64,000 nucleotides of DNA, taken from the NCBI RefSeq assembly GCF_022605165.1, contig NC_063068.1, positions 4,030,001 to 4,094,000 on the forward strand, in the 5' to 3' direction. Below, in pieces: positions 18,260 to 29,829 of this stretch (positions within the stretch are counted from its first letter, which is position 1; each line of letters opens with the position of its first letter). The translations under genes were made by a program, and so were the position numbers. The stretch is from Purpureocillium takamizusanense (lineage: Eukaryota > Ascomycota > Sordariomycetes > Hypocreales > Ophiocordycipitaceae). Below the pieces are notes generated by a model. It was given only the letters and a program-made list of their open reading frames with translations, was not told the DNA's origin and made no database searches.

Positions 18260-21200
18260 TCATTCAATGTCCTCCATGTTCCAAACACTGACGCCCTTCT
18301 TGTCCACGCTCTCCTTGAACTTGTCGAGTACCGCCTGACGCCTCGCCTTTTTCGCCATCAACCCGCCCTTCTCCTCCTGGCTGAACCCGCTCACCTTCCG
18401 TCGTGGTGGCGTTGCCCGAGCCGCCCCTCCCAGTGACATGACGCTTCCTGAAAAGCTCTGCCGCAGGTTGCGGGACGGTGTTGAGTCTGGAGACAGCATG
18501 ATGCTCCTCTTGGATAGTGGCGTCACCATTGGTGATCCTTCGCGGCTCGTCGACCCGAGGCGCATCTTACGCAGCTGCGTCTCCAAAACATCGATGTCGC
18601 CGCTCCGTTTCTCCGCCAATGCTGTCATCCGATTGATGGTTCTGATTACAGCTTCCACCGTCGGTACGTTGGCACCTGCGCGACCTGCTGAGCTTGAGGC
18701 TGATGCAATTCGCGTTTTCAATATCGTCAACGCCTCCTCGGCCTGAGTGAGGAGCTTCGTGAAGTTGGCAAACTCGCGCCTCAGGTCGTTCTGCTGCGAC
18801 GCTTGCTCCGCGCTCAGGGGAAGCGTCTTGGCAAGCTCGACCTGGTCCGGATCCAATCGTGTCATGATGACCCTCTTGAGGTCCTCTTGCTTGGCCCGGA
18901 GCCTCTGCATGTCGCGAGCTAGATCTTGACAGGCATCTAGCTTGTCGTCTCGATCTAGATCTTGCACTCGCCCGTCTTCGAGCTCGTTGTGGAGCTCCAT
19001 GTCCAAGACTTCGCCTAGCTCCGAGACCTCGCACAGCACCCAGTCGTCAGGGTCTTCAAGGTCCTCTTTGGATCGACCGCCTTCTCTCCGACTTTCGGTA
19101 TGGCCTTTGGTGAAGGCTTTGACGGCGCGGGCATTAAGTCCCAGCGTATCGATCATGGAGTTGATGTCGCGATATACCGCCTCGACCTGAGATGGGACGC
19201 TGTCCTCGGCTGGTGGCGCGTCGTTCGAGTGCGCGACGAACTCGTCCAGCTCTAGCGTACCCTCGACTTCCGAAGCAAGGATCCTTTGCAGCTCGTCGTC
19301 TTCCTCGTCGACCAGAGGCTGCGTCTCCTCCGCTTCTTGCTTCTCCTTCAGCTTCCGGCGCTGAATGAGGAATTGGTCCTCGGCATTTGCTAGTCTCTCC
19401 CGGCTGATGATCGAAGCCCCGAGCTGTGACTCCGCTGGCTTCTTGGGCCCCAGTATCTGGGATGCCATTCCAGGGGCACTGACTGATCGAGCAGAGTCAG
19501 ATCTCATCACCCTCTGTGGCACAGCGCCGCGAACGGGACTTGGCGAACGGGGGCTTGCGGCACTCGGCCGCGGGAACAGCGGCGCGTTGCGGCTGATCTC
19601 GCCAAACAACGGCTTTGGCCGCTCCTGGTCCGCCTTGGCGGTAGCAGGCGCCTGGCGTCCCAAGCCTCCGAAGGAGCTCTGTGGGGTGAACCCGGGAGTT
19701 GGCGAAAGGCCGCTCGTCGAAGGGCTGAGATCCTTCGCGACATCCACACCACTGCCCTCTGAGGCATTGTCTTCGCCCAAGTCACTCTCGTCACCCTCAT
19801 CCTCAGGAACTGATGGGATAGCAGACGCCTCCTTCGACGGGGCGCTGGGCAAAACAAAGTCGGGGGGCAGAGGCGCATCATCCGCAGGGGCAGGTTTAGA
19901 GGGCATGGCAAAGTCGGGGGGCAGCGGTGCGTCATCCACTTCCTTTGGTTTCGAAACCGTCTCGCCGACTTTGGTGAAGTCGGGCGGTAATGGCGCGTCT
20001 GTCGAAAGCTTGCCAGGTTTGGGCGTGGCGGCGGCGGTAAAATCTGGAGGCAGCGGCGCATCATCCGCCTTCGGTGGCGTCGTCGATTCGAACGACTTGT
20101 TGGCAGCATTCGAGGCCGCTGAAGAGGATGAGGACTCTCCAAGAGGGTACGACGCCTTGCTAGTGGTATCCGGTGGCAGAGGATCATCCTGCTCCTCAAC
20201 TTTAATTTTGGGGGTTTCTGGCTCGACAGGGGGCTTTGATGCACTTTGCGAGAAGAATCCAGAGAATCCAGTACTTTGGCTTCCGAGCTTGGTGGGCTGG
20301 CCAAAGAGGGACGTCCCCGGAGCCTGAGCCGGCGATGAGGGAAATCCAAATCTGCCCGGCGCCGGAGTCGATTTCGGCGTAGTCGACTCTTCGTTTGACT
20401 GCGGGGAGAAGAGGGACTTCGGTGGCGCGGCTTGCGGCGTCTGCTCCGTCTGTTCCGCATCCATGTCTTCATCCTTGGCCGGGGGTGTCGTTGATCGAGG
20501 CTGGCTGTTCGCATCATTGAGCGCTGAACCGAATGCGTTGCCAAACAGAGAAGATCCTGACGGCGCGGACGGTTTCTCATTGCTATCGCTTTGCGATGGG
20601 TCCGCTTTGAAGGACGACTCGAGCTTGAACGGCGTTGAGCCGAAGAGGCCACCGGACGGCTTGTTGTCCTTGGCAGGGAACGAAGTGTCCGCGTTGGATG
20701 CGCTGGTCGCAAAAGGATTTATGGCGGGCTTCTTATCGCCGCCAAAGATGCTTGAGCCGCCGCTGCCCTCGCCCACCGATGCGAAGCCCGACTGCTTAGC
20801 AAAACCAGAGAAGCCGCCCCCTGAGGGCGCGGCTGTGGCTGCGCTTCCGAAGGGGCTCTGGTTGTTCCCGCCTTTAGCGAAGCCAGAGAATCCGCCAGCT
20901 GAATTGCCCCATGGCGATGTCCTCATGCCAACCTGCGATGCCTGCCCAAACCCTACGGCGCTCGGCTTTCCGAATGCCGGGGAGCCCGACGGCGCACCTC
21001 CGAAGGAACTAGAACCAAAGGTAGCGCCGCCGGTATTGGACGATGTCTTGGCGGCCGAAGCGCCCCACGGCGATGAACTCGATCCAAGCTGAGTCGATGC
21101 GCCGAACGCCGGCATGGCGGGTGCTGCAGACGAGCCAAATGCAGAACCACCAGTGCTACCAAATGGGCCGCTCGAGGCTGCAGGTACCGGCTGCTTCGGC

Positions 21201-22699
21201 GTAGAGGCAGCTGGGGCACCTTCGAGGGCTGCAAAGCCAGAGTAGGTCGTTCCCTTCTTAATGGAATCCGTGTACACCACCCACCAAGAGCAAAGAATAC
21301 CTTCGTGAGTCAAGACCCATAGTCCTGGAAGAGGACCCCGAGACTCTTCGAGCTCTTCATCTGCCGGGATAGGTTTGTAAACCTTGTCCTTGCTTGACAG
21401 ATCAATGGCGAATCCGACAGGCGTAGAGTCGTCCATGGAGTCAGTCATGGGTAGTGTCGGTCGCTTGGTATCGTCCAGGAGCTCTGTGGTGGTGAATACG
21501 CTAGTAATCGAATCTGCTGGCTTGTCCGTTGCTAGAGGCGCCTTGGATCGGCTTAGCAAGCCAATCTCCGTAGAAGCCGTAGACGACACGATAAGGAGGT
21601 CCTGGAGATCAGGTTCGAAATCCTTCAATCGAAGGATGGAATGGTGGGGTGTCTTGTCGAGAGCGAAGGGGGCAACGGGGTCAGCAAGCTTCTGGAACGT
21701 GAAAGATGCCGGTGGCTGCCTCGTGATAATATGGTACACCGAGGATGGTGGATCTGCGTTGGTGGTCGTGTGAATGGAGAGGAACAGGTTGTTTTCCAGC
21801 CACGTCAATGACGATACTGCAGCAAGTTAGGAAACAGAACATATATATGGTACAGCGAGCCGGATTTGCATACCGTGGCAGTTGTCCAGGCCAGGCGGTT
21901 TCGGGATCTCGGCCTTGGCCTCGCCTGACGGCGTCATTTGGTGGATGGTGCCGTCCGCCAACCCGGCGCAGAGCTGCTTTCCTTTCGTGCTCCAGCTCAC
22001 ACAGCTGACCTGGGTCTTGAGGGTGCTGCTCAATAACCTTTCATTGAGGTCGGCCATGTGCAAGTTGCCGTTGGTCGTCACAATGGCACACAGCTCAGCC
22101 TTTTCCGTCGTCGGGTTCGGAATCAGCGATCGCAGCGATTCGCCATTCGTTGAGAGCTCGAATGTAGTGCTCGTCGAGCCTTGTAGAAGGCTTTGTACTT
22201 CATAGACTGCAAGTCCGCCACCTGATTCAGCGGAGAGGACCAAGTATTTCTCGTCCGCGGTGAAGGCGACTTGCGCGATCCGCATTGACATGGGAACTCG
22301 AAGCTGCGGCTCGAAGCTTCGCACATCGGAATCGCCATCTTTCGGAGACTCGAATGCTTTTCGAACGGACTCGGTTGAGGCTATGACTAGCTGATCGGGG
22401 CCAGCGGCCGCGACGAGGCCCTTTCGCGACGCGATGCTGAGGAGGGACGAGGTTGGGGCGGGAAGCGAGGACGACCAAGGGCTCGTCAGACGAACCTTGG
22501 CGTCGCTGGCGACCGACAGAAACCCCAGGGCCTATAGTACAGTTAGAGAGAGCTTCCGTGTAACCAAAAATGCCATGGCCGGCAGAAGCGGGCGTACTTC
22601 AGTCTGTATGGTTTCCAGATCGGGGCCCATGTTTGCGCCTCCGGCACCTCCACCTCCACCCAGGGGATTCCCCGCGTTCGAGGAGAAGCCGAAGGCCAT
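18260..22699 (-). CDS. NUP159: Nucleoporin NUP159 (Nup214-like, cytoplasmic filaments)
   Basis: Three exons: 22699-22598, 22531-21874, 21816-18260 (1438 aa); introns of 66 bp (GTACGC..CTATAG) and 57 bp (GTATGC..TGCAG). The N-terminal part (to about residue 450) is a beta-propeller-like region that in the family binds the helicase Dbp5. Residues about 460-790 are rich in SLFG, PFG and AFG motifs. Residues about 794-909 carry five DAPLPPDF-type repeats. The C-terminal third is acidic then coiled-coil (from about 1060), the part that in yeast assembles with Nup82 and Nsp1. The protein exports mRNA at the cytoplasmic face of the pore. Start MAFGFSSNAG chosen because splicing then joins cleanly to ALGFLSVASD. 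Confidence 0.88.
19852..20196 (-). repeat. NUP159: DAPLPPDF motif array inside NUP159
   Basis: Five copies of (D)DAPLPPD(F/T), spaced about 19 to 43 residues, between the FG region and the coiled coil. Four copies end DF; the first reads DDPLPPDT. The spacer sequences differ, so selection appears to act on the short motif. Confidence 0.85.
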
Positions 22700-23542
22700 G
22701 TTTGCGGCGAGGAAGATCAGAGCCCCGGAGAGTGCTCGAGATATTATGAAGAGGTTTGCCGCATCGGTGGGTAGGTCTGCGTGAGGGAGCGACAGTTTTG
22801 ATATTTTGGCGTCGCAGATCTTGAGAATCTGCTGCAAACCGGGGAAAGCAAGGGTGGCCCGTGGGTTGATTAAGCTGTCTTTTGACAAAGACCAAAGGGG
22901 TCTAGGCAAGACACGAAACGGGGGGGCTCAGGGACGCGTCGAGTGTCACAAGTTGTCGATCTCGGGGCGAGCGAAGAAAGGGCGAGTCAGAGCTACGTTG
23001 GCATCGCGGCCTTGGGAGCGGCTAATAGCAATGGTGATTGTCGCGACGAGCCTGCCCCAGCAACTTTTTGGAGCTCTTCCCCTACTACCATGCGACGTCA
23101 CGTGCAGGCACAGCTGGTGGCCACCTCAGGCTTCAGCAGCCACGGTACGTACCGGCACGCCCAGCTGTAGTACTACCATCCACAGCCCCAGGCGTGGACC
23201 CGCCTGGTCGCCAGGCAAGCAGCGCCCGCGCCAGCTCCCTCCATATTTCCACAGCAGCCCGGCCACCAATCACGCCGGAGCGCCCACCGCTAGGGAGCTG
23301 CTTCCGCGCCCGTGTTTCTGGAGGCAGCTTTGGAGCCTCGTCATCCGCAGCTCTGCCTTCGCAACCTCATCCGCGACACTCAACACCCTTCATCGCCGAC
23401 GACCGAATTCGCGACAGCCGCAATCGATCTCCCCACACCCACCCCGATAACAAATTCTCTCAGTGCCATTCTCGTCAGCCTCGTGGGATCGAGGAACCAA
23501 CCCCGCGACGCTCCGTCAGCTGAATTGCAGCGACCGCCCACG
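22700..23542. other. Bidirectional promoter between NUP159 and PUP1
   Basis: 843 bp upstream of two divergent genes. It holds a CRE-like GACGTCAC overlapping a GTCACGTG E-box at 23094-23104. No RPN4/PACE (GGTGGCAAA) element was found by eye. Confidence 0.5.
23094..23104. promoter_or_regulatory. Overlapping CRE-like and E-box motifs
   Basis: GACGTCACGTG combines a bZIP-type GACGTCA with a CACGTG core, about 440 bp upstream of PUP1 and 395 bp upstream of NUP159. Motif match only. Confidence 0.3.
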
Positions 23543-24473
23543 ATGCCGGGCTTCGACTTCTCCAACTATAACCGCAACGCGGCCCTGCACGCGAGGGGCG
23601 TGCCTCTACCCAAGGCCACAAGCACGGGCACGACGATTGTTGGCTGCATATTCGATGGCGGCGTAGTGGTATGATGCCCAAGAAGCGTCCTCTCTCTGCC
23701 CTCCTCCCCGTTCGACTGCAGACTGCAGTCAGTCAACGGGGGGCGCGCTATCCCGTGTCTAACGAGACCTTTTCATAAATCAGATCGCGGCCGATACCCG
23801 CGCCACGTCAGGCCCCATCGTCGCCGACAAGAACTGCGAGAAGCTGCACTACATCTCCCCCCAAATCTGGTGCGCAGGCGCCGGCACCGCGGCCGACACG
23901 GAGTTCACCACGGCGCTCATCTCGTCGCAGCTCGAGCTGCACTCCCTGTCGACAGGCCGCCAGCCCCGCGTCGTCACCTGCATGACGCTCCTCAAGCAGC
24001 ACCTCTTCCGCTACCAGGGCTATATCGGGGCCTACCTCGTCGTCGCCGGCTGCGACCCGACCGGCACCCACCTCTTCACCGTGCACGCTCACGGCTCGAC
24101 TGACAAGCTTCCGTACGTCACGATGGGCAGCGGCAGTCTTGCCGCCATGAGCGTCTTCGAGACGCAGTGGAAGGCCAACCTGACGCAGGACGAGGCCGTC
24201 AAGCTTGCCAGCGACGCCATTCTGGCCGGTATCTTCAACGATCTGGGCTCTGGCTCCAACGTCGACGTGGCCATCATCACAAAGGACAAGACGACGCTGA
24301 AGCGGAACTTCATCAAGCCCAACGAGAAGAGCGCCAAGCTGCAGAGCTACGCCTTCCCCAAGGGTACAACTGCTGTGCTCAACGAGAAGATCATCCAGAA
24401 GAACGACATTGGGCGGTATGTCAGCGTCCAAGAGGTGCCACTCGAGGGCGATACGATGGAGGTGGACAGCTAG
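23543..24473 (+). CDS. PUP1: 20S proteasome subunit beta-2 (PUP1, trypsin-like site)
   Basis: Two exons, 23543-23668 and 23784-24473 (271 aa), joined phase 0 so that GGVV reads on into [17 protein letters not shown]. The propeptide ends at TG/TTIVG, making Thr30 the mature N-terminal nucleophile; Asp in AADTRAT and Lys in VADKN.EKLH are the expected active-site partners. Beta-2 provides the trypsin-like activity of the 20S core. The C-terminal tail that wraps around beta-3 is present (about 40 residues after FIKPNEKS). Length matches the family. Confidence 0.96.
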
Positions 24474-25114
24474 ATGAGAGGCTTCATGTACAGACAGGGG
24501 CATCCGAGGGCGCTGGAGGTCAATGTATCAACACACAACAACTGCGCTTCGGGTTTACTAGAAATGGAAGCGTTTATCTAACCACGCCAAGGCGGCAAAC
24601 CATACAAGTGCAAGTCAAAATTGCGCAAATTTAGGTGAATATGTGCGTGCTCCTGGATGCCTGGTCTAGCCTAAACCCTGAGAATCTCAAGCCCCCTCTG
24701 AAGATATAAACAACAAGAGTCATACGCAGCCGCTGGCGGACAAGCCAGACGCAGTAAGTCGATCCACAAAAGAATTGAACATGGCGCAAGCCCTATTACA
24801 CCGTACAGGGCGCGGAAAAGTGAAAGGAACAAAATAAAGCTGGCGGAATGCTCGCCGCAGCCAAGAACCCCAAAGGCTTTCGCCCAGTCAACGGGCGCCT
24901 CCAATGCGCACCTCACGACGCCGTCGTATTCGTTTGTAGCCAGTTGTCAGTCAACTGTTTGACCCGCTCAAGATGCAAGTTATCCCCAGTGCATGTGTTT
25001 GTGTGTTTGTGTGCTTTGTTTGTGCGTGTGTGATGCAGCCCCAGACTCCGATGTAGATGGGTATGATAGTAGAGGTCATGATCGTGAAAGGTTGTGTGTT
25101 GGGGGCCACAGGCC
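24474..25114. other. Intergenic, convergent 3' region
   Basis: 641 bp between convergent PUP1 and the DSF2-like gene. TG-rich near 24990-25030. No gene seen. Confidence 0.5.
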
Positions 25115-27449
25115 TCATTTAAGACCAAACATTGTCCGTGTGCGCGACTTGCTTCTGGCCTTCTTCTTGCTTTTGTCCTTGGCACTTTCGTCGTTGTACT
25201 TTGACTTGTGTATCCTAGATTTACTGCATGAGTGTCGCGCGCGCCACGACGCGGGAGAGAAGAAACGTACCAGCTGTTGCCTACCATGCTCATACCTTTG
25301 GCTTCGGCCATGCGGTAAAACTTGGCGCTCTTCTTGAGGTCCTTTCTGCACCCAATTCCCTGTGCATAACAGAAGCCTGCTTCCGCGAGAGCGTCGACGT
25401 CGCCCCAATCTGAGAACGATTAGTTACGTTGCTTAGGAGTGTGACACAAAGTCATGTCAACTTACTGCCGGCGATTTCAAAGCATCGCAACGCAAGCACC
25501 TTGTCTTGCTCGATGCCCCAGCCGTTCATGTGGCTGACGCCAAGCTCGTAAATGCTCAGCGCGAACTGCGCCTTACGTGCCTTGGTCTCGAGGAAGTTGG
25601 CCGGCTTCCCTTCCTTGGCCCGATCTTCGTCATCTGCGATCTCGACCTGGGCGTGCTCCGCAGCCTTTCGCAGCCATTGCACACCCTCTTTCGGGTTGGC
25701 TCGCATGCCCCAGCCGTGTCGACACGCCAGAGCATAAAGAAGCATAGCAGTGGGATTGTTCTGTCTGGCGGCATGCCGAAGATGATACGTTGATTCGTTC
25801 AACGAGCCATTCTCGTGGCATTCGATGCCCTTGGCCAAGTGCTCCTCCGCAGTCATGGTAGATGCTGAAGGGGGAAGCGAGCGAACCGTCGGCGAGGGAC
25901 GTATCGTGCTGGCGGAGTCGCTGGTACCGGCTGATGCCGGAGTTCGCCCGCGCGCCACTGCATCGTGTGAGGGTGAAGTGCGCGTTCGTCCACGGGGTGC
26001 ATCTTCAGAGGGACGCCCGGCGTCGGCAGATGGTCTGCTGCTGCTAGAAGATGTCTGGGCCGTGAGACCGAGTCTTGAAGTTTCCAAGCTTCTCTTCCCT
26101 GCGTCCATTGAGGGCCTCGTGATGCTGCTCATGATGCTTACAGCATCGTCAGGCACAGTTCTTGCTGAAGAGCTTGACGGCCGCGTTGGGGGCGACGGCG
26201 GTGCCCCTAGGGGATGCCTATGTGCATTGCTTGAAGGTATAGCTGGCGGCTCCCATTGGAAAACTGCACCAGGCTGGCCATCCGAAGGCTCAGAGCGTTG
26301 TATCACCTTTCCTCTAGGAAGAGAAAATTTGGAATAAATATAGGACGGAGCGGCACCTGTGCCGTCATCCATCTGTTGGTCCATAAAAGCCTCGCTATGC
26401 ATGCTGACAGGGGTGTGGGCGGAGTCGTCAGCGAGCACAAAAGAAGGTTGGCTGTCGGATGATGCCTGTCTGGTCGGCATGTCGAGGCCTGGAGTTCCAG
26501 CTCGGCTGAGGGGGCGGGAAAAGTTGAAGGATGGCCGTGGGAGGGCTGAGGAGTCGGATGCCACCGAGGGCGACCGGCGAAAGGAGCCGATCGCGGGCGA
26601 AGGGTTGGCATTGGCGAAGGCGGCACTGCCGGAAGACAGCTTTCGCGCTGGCAGAGAGTGAAATGACCCAGCCATGTTGCTCGACGCGTCGTCATCCCCA
26701 GTCGGTGGTGATGACATGATACTCGACGACCGTTTCGGGAACACATTGCGCGGGGGTGCGAGGCCTAGCTCATCAAAACTGTCCTGCCGTGACTTGTCAA
26801 GTGAGTCGGCCGCGAACACGTTGTGTTGTGATGTCGGCAGTGCCAGCGACTCGCGCTTGCGCGCGGGCGATTTCTCTAGATGCGACTGCGTGTCACTCTG
26901 GAGGGGCGACGGTGACCGATCCCGTCGCGCCCCAAAGAGGTTCTGGCTCTCGTCAACCGTGTTCAGGTTCCGCCCTCGCGAGAGGTCCCGGGCATGGTCC
27001 GGTAACAGGGGGACCGGGACCGATTCATCGGGCGTGGGCGGGATTTGGCTCATCCGCGGATGCATCGACCTGGGCCGCTCCTCAGGTGTGAAGGCTTCCT
27101 CGACTGCGGTCTTCAGGCCGAGCCCTGAGTTGTCCAGCTCTGGAGACTCATCTGGGTCTGACGCGTCGTACGACATGGAGCGAAAGTAGTCGGAGCGGCC
27201 CTGTTGGATTAAAGGGCTCTCGACTGTCAAGGGCGGTAGCCGGCTGATTCTGTTGCCACCCTTGTTGCTCTCCTGCAACTGCCTGGCCAGCAGTCGACTC
27301 TGCAGGGCGAATGCATCCAGTGGCGATAGTTCCGGCGGCGCCTCACCGGCCACGTGTAAGCGTGGGGAGCGTAGTGGTTTGGAAGAGGTCGACGTTCCAG
27401 AATGATTCGAATTGGCTCGCAAGTCCAGCAAGCTCGGGCGGTTGGCCAT
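25115..27449 (-). CDS. DSF2: Sel1-repeat protein, DSF2/Nif1-like
   Basis: Three exons: 27449-25466, 25409-25271, 25214-25115 (740 aa); both introns are 56 bp. The first ~520 residues are Ser/Pro-rich and probably disordered with many possible phosphorylation sites. The C-terminal ~200 residues carry Sel1-like repeats: AEEHLAKGIECHENGSLNESTYHLRHAA, NPTAMLLYALACRHGWGMRANPKEGVQWLRKAA, ELGVSHMNGWGIEQDKVLALRCFEIAG, and DVDALAEAGFCYAQGIGCRKDLKKSAKFYRMAE. The tail is very basic (SKKKARSKSRTR). Yeast Dsf2 and fission yeast Nif1 share this layout; Nif1 was described as a mitotic inhibitor that affects the kinase Nim1. The exon 3 acceptor (AAATCTAG) was chosen because it yields SWIHKSKYN. Confidence 0.85.
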
Positions 27450-28319
27450 GATCGTGTTCGTCTGGCACTACTTGCCCAGCGCAGGTCGATACCATACAGA
27501 ACGGGGCACAAGCCTCTGGGACTATAGGCCGTCTCGCGGCGTAATTGGGTAGGTTGTAATCGGGAGCTGGCAGGGGATCCAGCGGTTTCGCTCGCTCGCT
27601 GGGGCTCCTCAAGATGGCCGGTGACGGAGAAGAGATCTGGGGGTAGAGCCAAGGGGCCTTAACGGCCAATATGCGCCTGGCCCGCTACGGGGTCGCGCGT
27701 GAATATCCGCTGACCGTAGGTCGTTGCGGTATCGATGCGCTGTTAATGAGAGTTTCCGTCTGTCGCATGGGCACGCGACGGCCAGGGCATCGAAGGACGT
27801 CGAGGAGCGGCGGGAGCAGGCACGCGCGTGTTTGTGATGGACGACAAAAGTTGCAATCCCATCCGGCTTTGTGGCTGCGAGCAGCGAGGCAGGCGTTTGA
27901 CAACGGCAGCTTAGGCGTTGCGAGAGGGTGGCAGTTCGCCAAGCAGTGGGGGCGGTCGGGCGCAATGAGGTCCGTCGTTGGCGATTGGTGCGTAGGGGGG
28001 TGCGGACGTTGGTGTTGGTGAGTCGCGGGGACTGTTGAAAGGGCGTAGGTGTTGGTCTCGAGAAGGAGCGTGAGTCGCCGGCTGCGGTCGATGATCCTGG
28101 CTTGGCCGTCGGGTCGGAAGGTTGCTGTTTGCGCGCAGCGCTGGTGCTGTTGCGAGGGCGAGAAGGAGGTGAAGGAGCGCCGACGAAGGGGATGGGAAGA
28201 AGGGGGGGGAGGGCGCAGAGGTGTGTTTGTGGAGGCGGACGAGGTCAGGTCGGGGTGGTGGCGGTGGTCGCAGGTAGCTGCCGTGCTGTGGTGAGGTCCG
28301 GGTGGCGGTTGTGACCGGC

Positions 28320-28392
28320 GCCGTAGTACCTGAGTAGGTACTACAGGTAGGTACCTAGGAGGTGTAGTACCTCAGGGAGGTTAGTAGTACCC
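28320..28392. repeat. GTACCT-rich short palindromic cluster
   Basis: Repeated GTAGTACCT, GTAGGTAC, AGGTACCTAGGA and GTAGTACCTCAG units within 73 bp. Similar units recur at 29766-29783, 30891-30926 and 33151-33167. Confidence 0.6.
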
Positions 28393-28394
28393 CC

Positions 28395-28451
28395 GTGGTA
28401 GTGGCAGTGGCACCAGTGGCAGTGGCAGTGGCAGTGGCCGTGGCCGTGGTT
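28395..28451. repeat. GTGGCA/GTGGCC hexanucleotide repeat
   Basis: Eight to nine imperfect GTGGYN units in tandem, in non-coding DNA. Confidence 0.7.
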
Positions 28452-29810
28452 GTGAGTGAGTGGGTGGGTGGCTCAACGGTGCCCACAGTGGAGGACAAGA
28501 AAAAGGTGGGCGGGATGGGCGGGTTAATACGAGGCGGCTTGCCCCTGGAAGGAGTGCTAAAACGGCGCCCTGGATGGATGAATGACGACTCGAGCTCCCC
28601 GGCTGCACCTCAGGTTGGTGGGTGGTATGGTGGGAGGCGGCACCCGCTGCGCTCGCCGATGTTGCCAGTGCCACCCGGCTGAACTTTAGGTGCCTTCTCG
28701 AGTGCTATAGGTGGACATTCCCAGGACCAAGGTGTGGTACGAGGTCCAGGTCCCTGCCCGTGGTGGGGGGCAACCTAATAGAACGGAAGGTATGTAGGTT
28801 ATCATAGTGCTACTAAGTTAGTACTAAGGTAAGGTAAGTAGTAGGTGGGTGCTGGCTGGGCTGGGACGGGTTCTCCTCTTCACAGGCGCGCATTTTGGTG
28901 GCATCTGGTACAAATTGCAGATGTTGGTAATAGGTAAGTAGTAGGTAAGCAGTTGGGACTGGAGACGAGAACGTCCTATGCGTCGGGGGCTCAGTGCACC
29001 CATCCATGGATAAGGTATGCCTGCTCCTGCTGCCTCGGGCGGGTGCTCGGGCTCAATCAAGCTCTACAACCTGGAAGAAGAGCCCGTGTGAGTGTGTGCT
29101 CTGGAGCCCAGGCCGTTCAAAGTCGTCGCCCAGGGTGCCTGCCGGGCCCCTCCAGAGGTGCCCTGGAACTGAACTGCCACGGCGGGCCGCCACATGACAA
29201 CCTAATCATCATTCCCTGGGGGGCCCTCATCAACCACAAACAAACATCCATCAAGGCAAGGCAACCCCCCCCCCTTCCCACATTGGAGAAGCGAAAATGC
29301 TGCAATCACAGAGCCGAGATGCGTTGCTCGCGTGTCTGCGTCAAAGAACAAAGGTGCACTTCGCGTCGCTAGGAGAGGCGAGACCCTGCCCAGCCGGCCG
29401 GCCCTCCCTCCCTCATTTGATCCAGGCCAGGCCGCCTGGGGGTCTCTCGCCGTTTCCCGTCAGTGGTCAGTCCACACGGCCGGCCCTCGCCCGCCCTTGC
29501 AACGAGTCGAGTTGCTCTCAGCGCCCACGGAGGACCAGTCCCCTTCCAGCCTAGCCGGAGCGGGGGGGCCCTCGAATGGTGTCAGGGGCCTGGGGATTAT
29601 AATTGGCAACGCCACCGGCCTGCGCGTCTGGGGTGCATGGTCTTGGTTTGGTTTCCAGAGAAGGGGGGAGGGGCTCTGAACGAAAGGGGTGGCGCCTGGT
29701 GGTTTCTCTGTTTTTTTTTTCAGGCACGGTGGTGTGTCCCTCCACTGGCTGGCATGCTGGGTAAGAGGTACCTAGGTACGTACTTTGAAGGACAGACTGA
29801 CAGACATGTA

Positions 29811-29829
29811 CATGCATGCATGCATGCAT
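29811..29829. repeat. TGCA tetranucleotide repeat
   Basis: About four and a half self-complementary ATGC/GCAT units in tandem. Confidence 0.75.

Noticed and set aside
19365..21092. Plus-strand frames of 320 and 209 codons opposite NUP159
   Set aside because: They mirror the Ser/Pro/Gly repeats of the FG region; no independent start context or domain.
27343..27669. Extra upstream exon for the DSF2-like gene
   Set aside because: The clean ATG at 27449 begins a frame with a typical N-terminus; upstream codons give no family resemblance.
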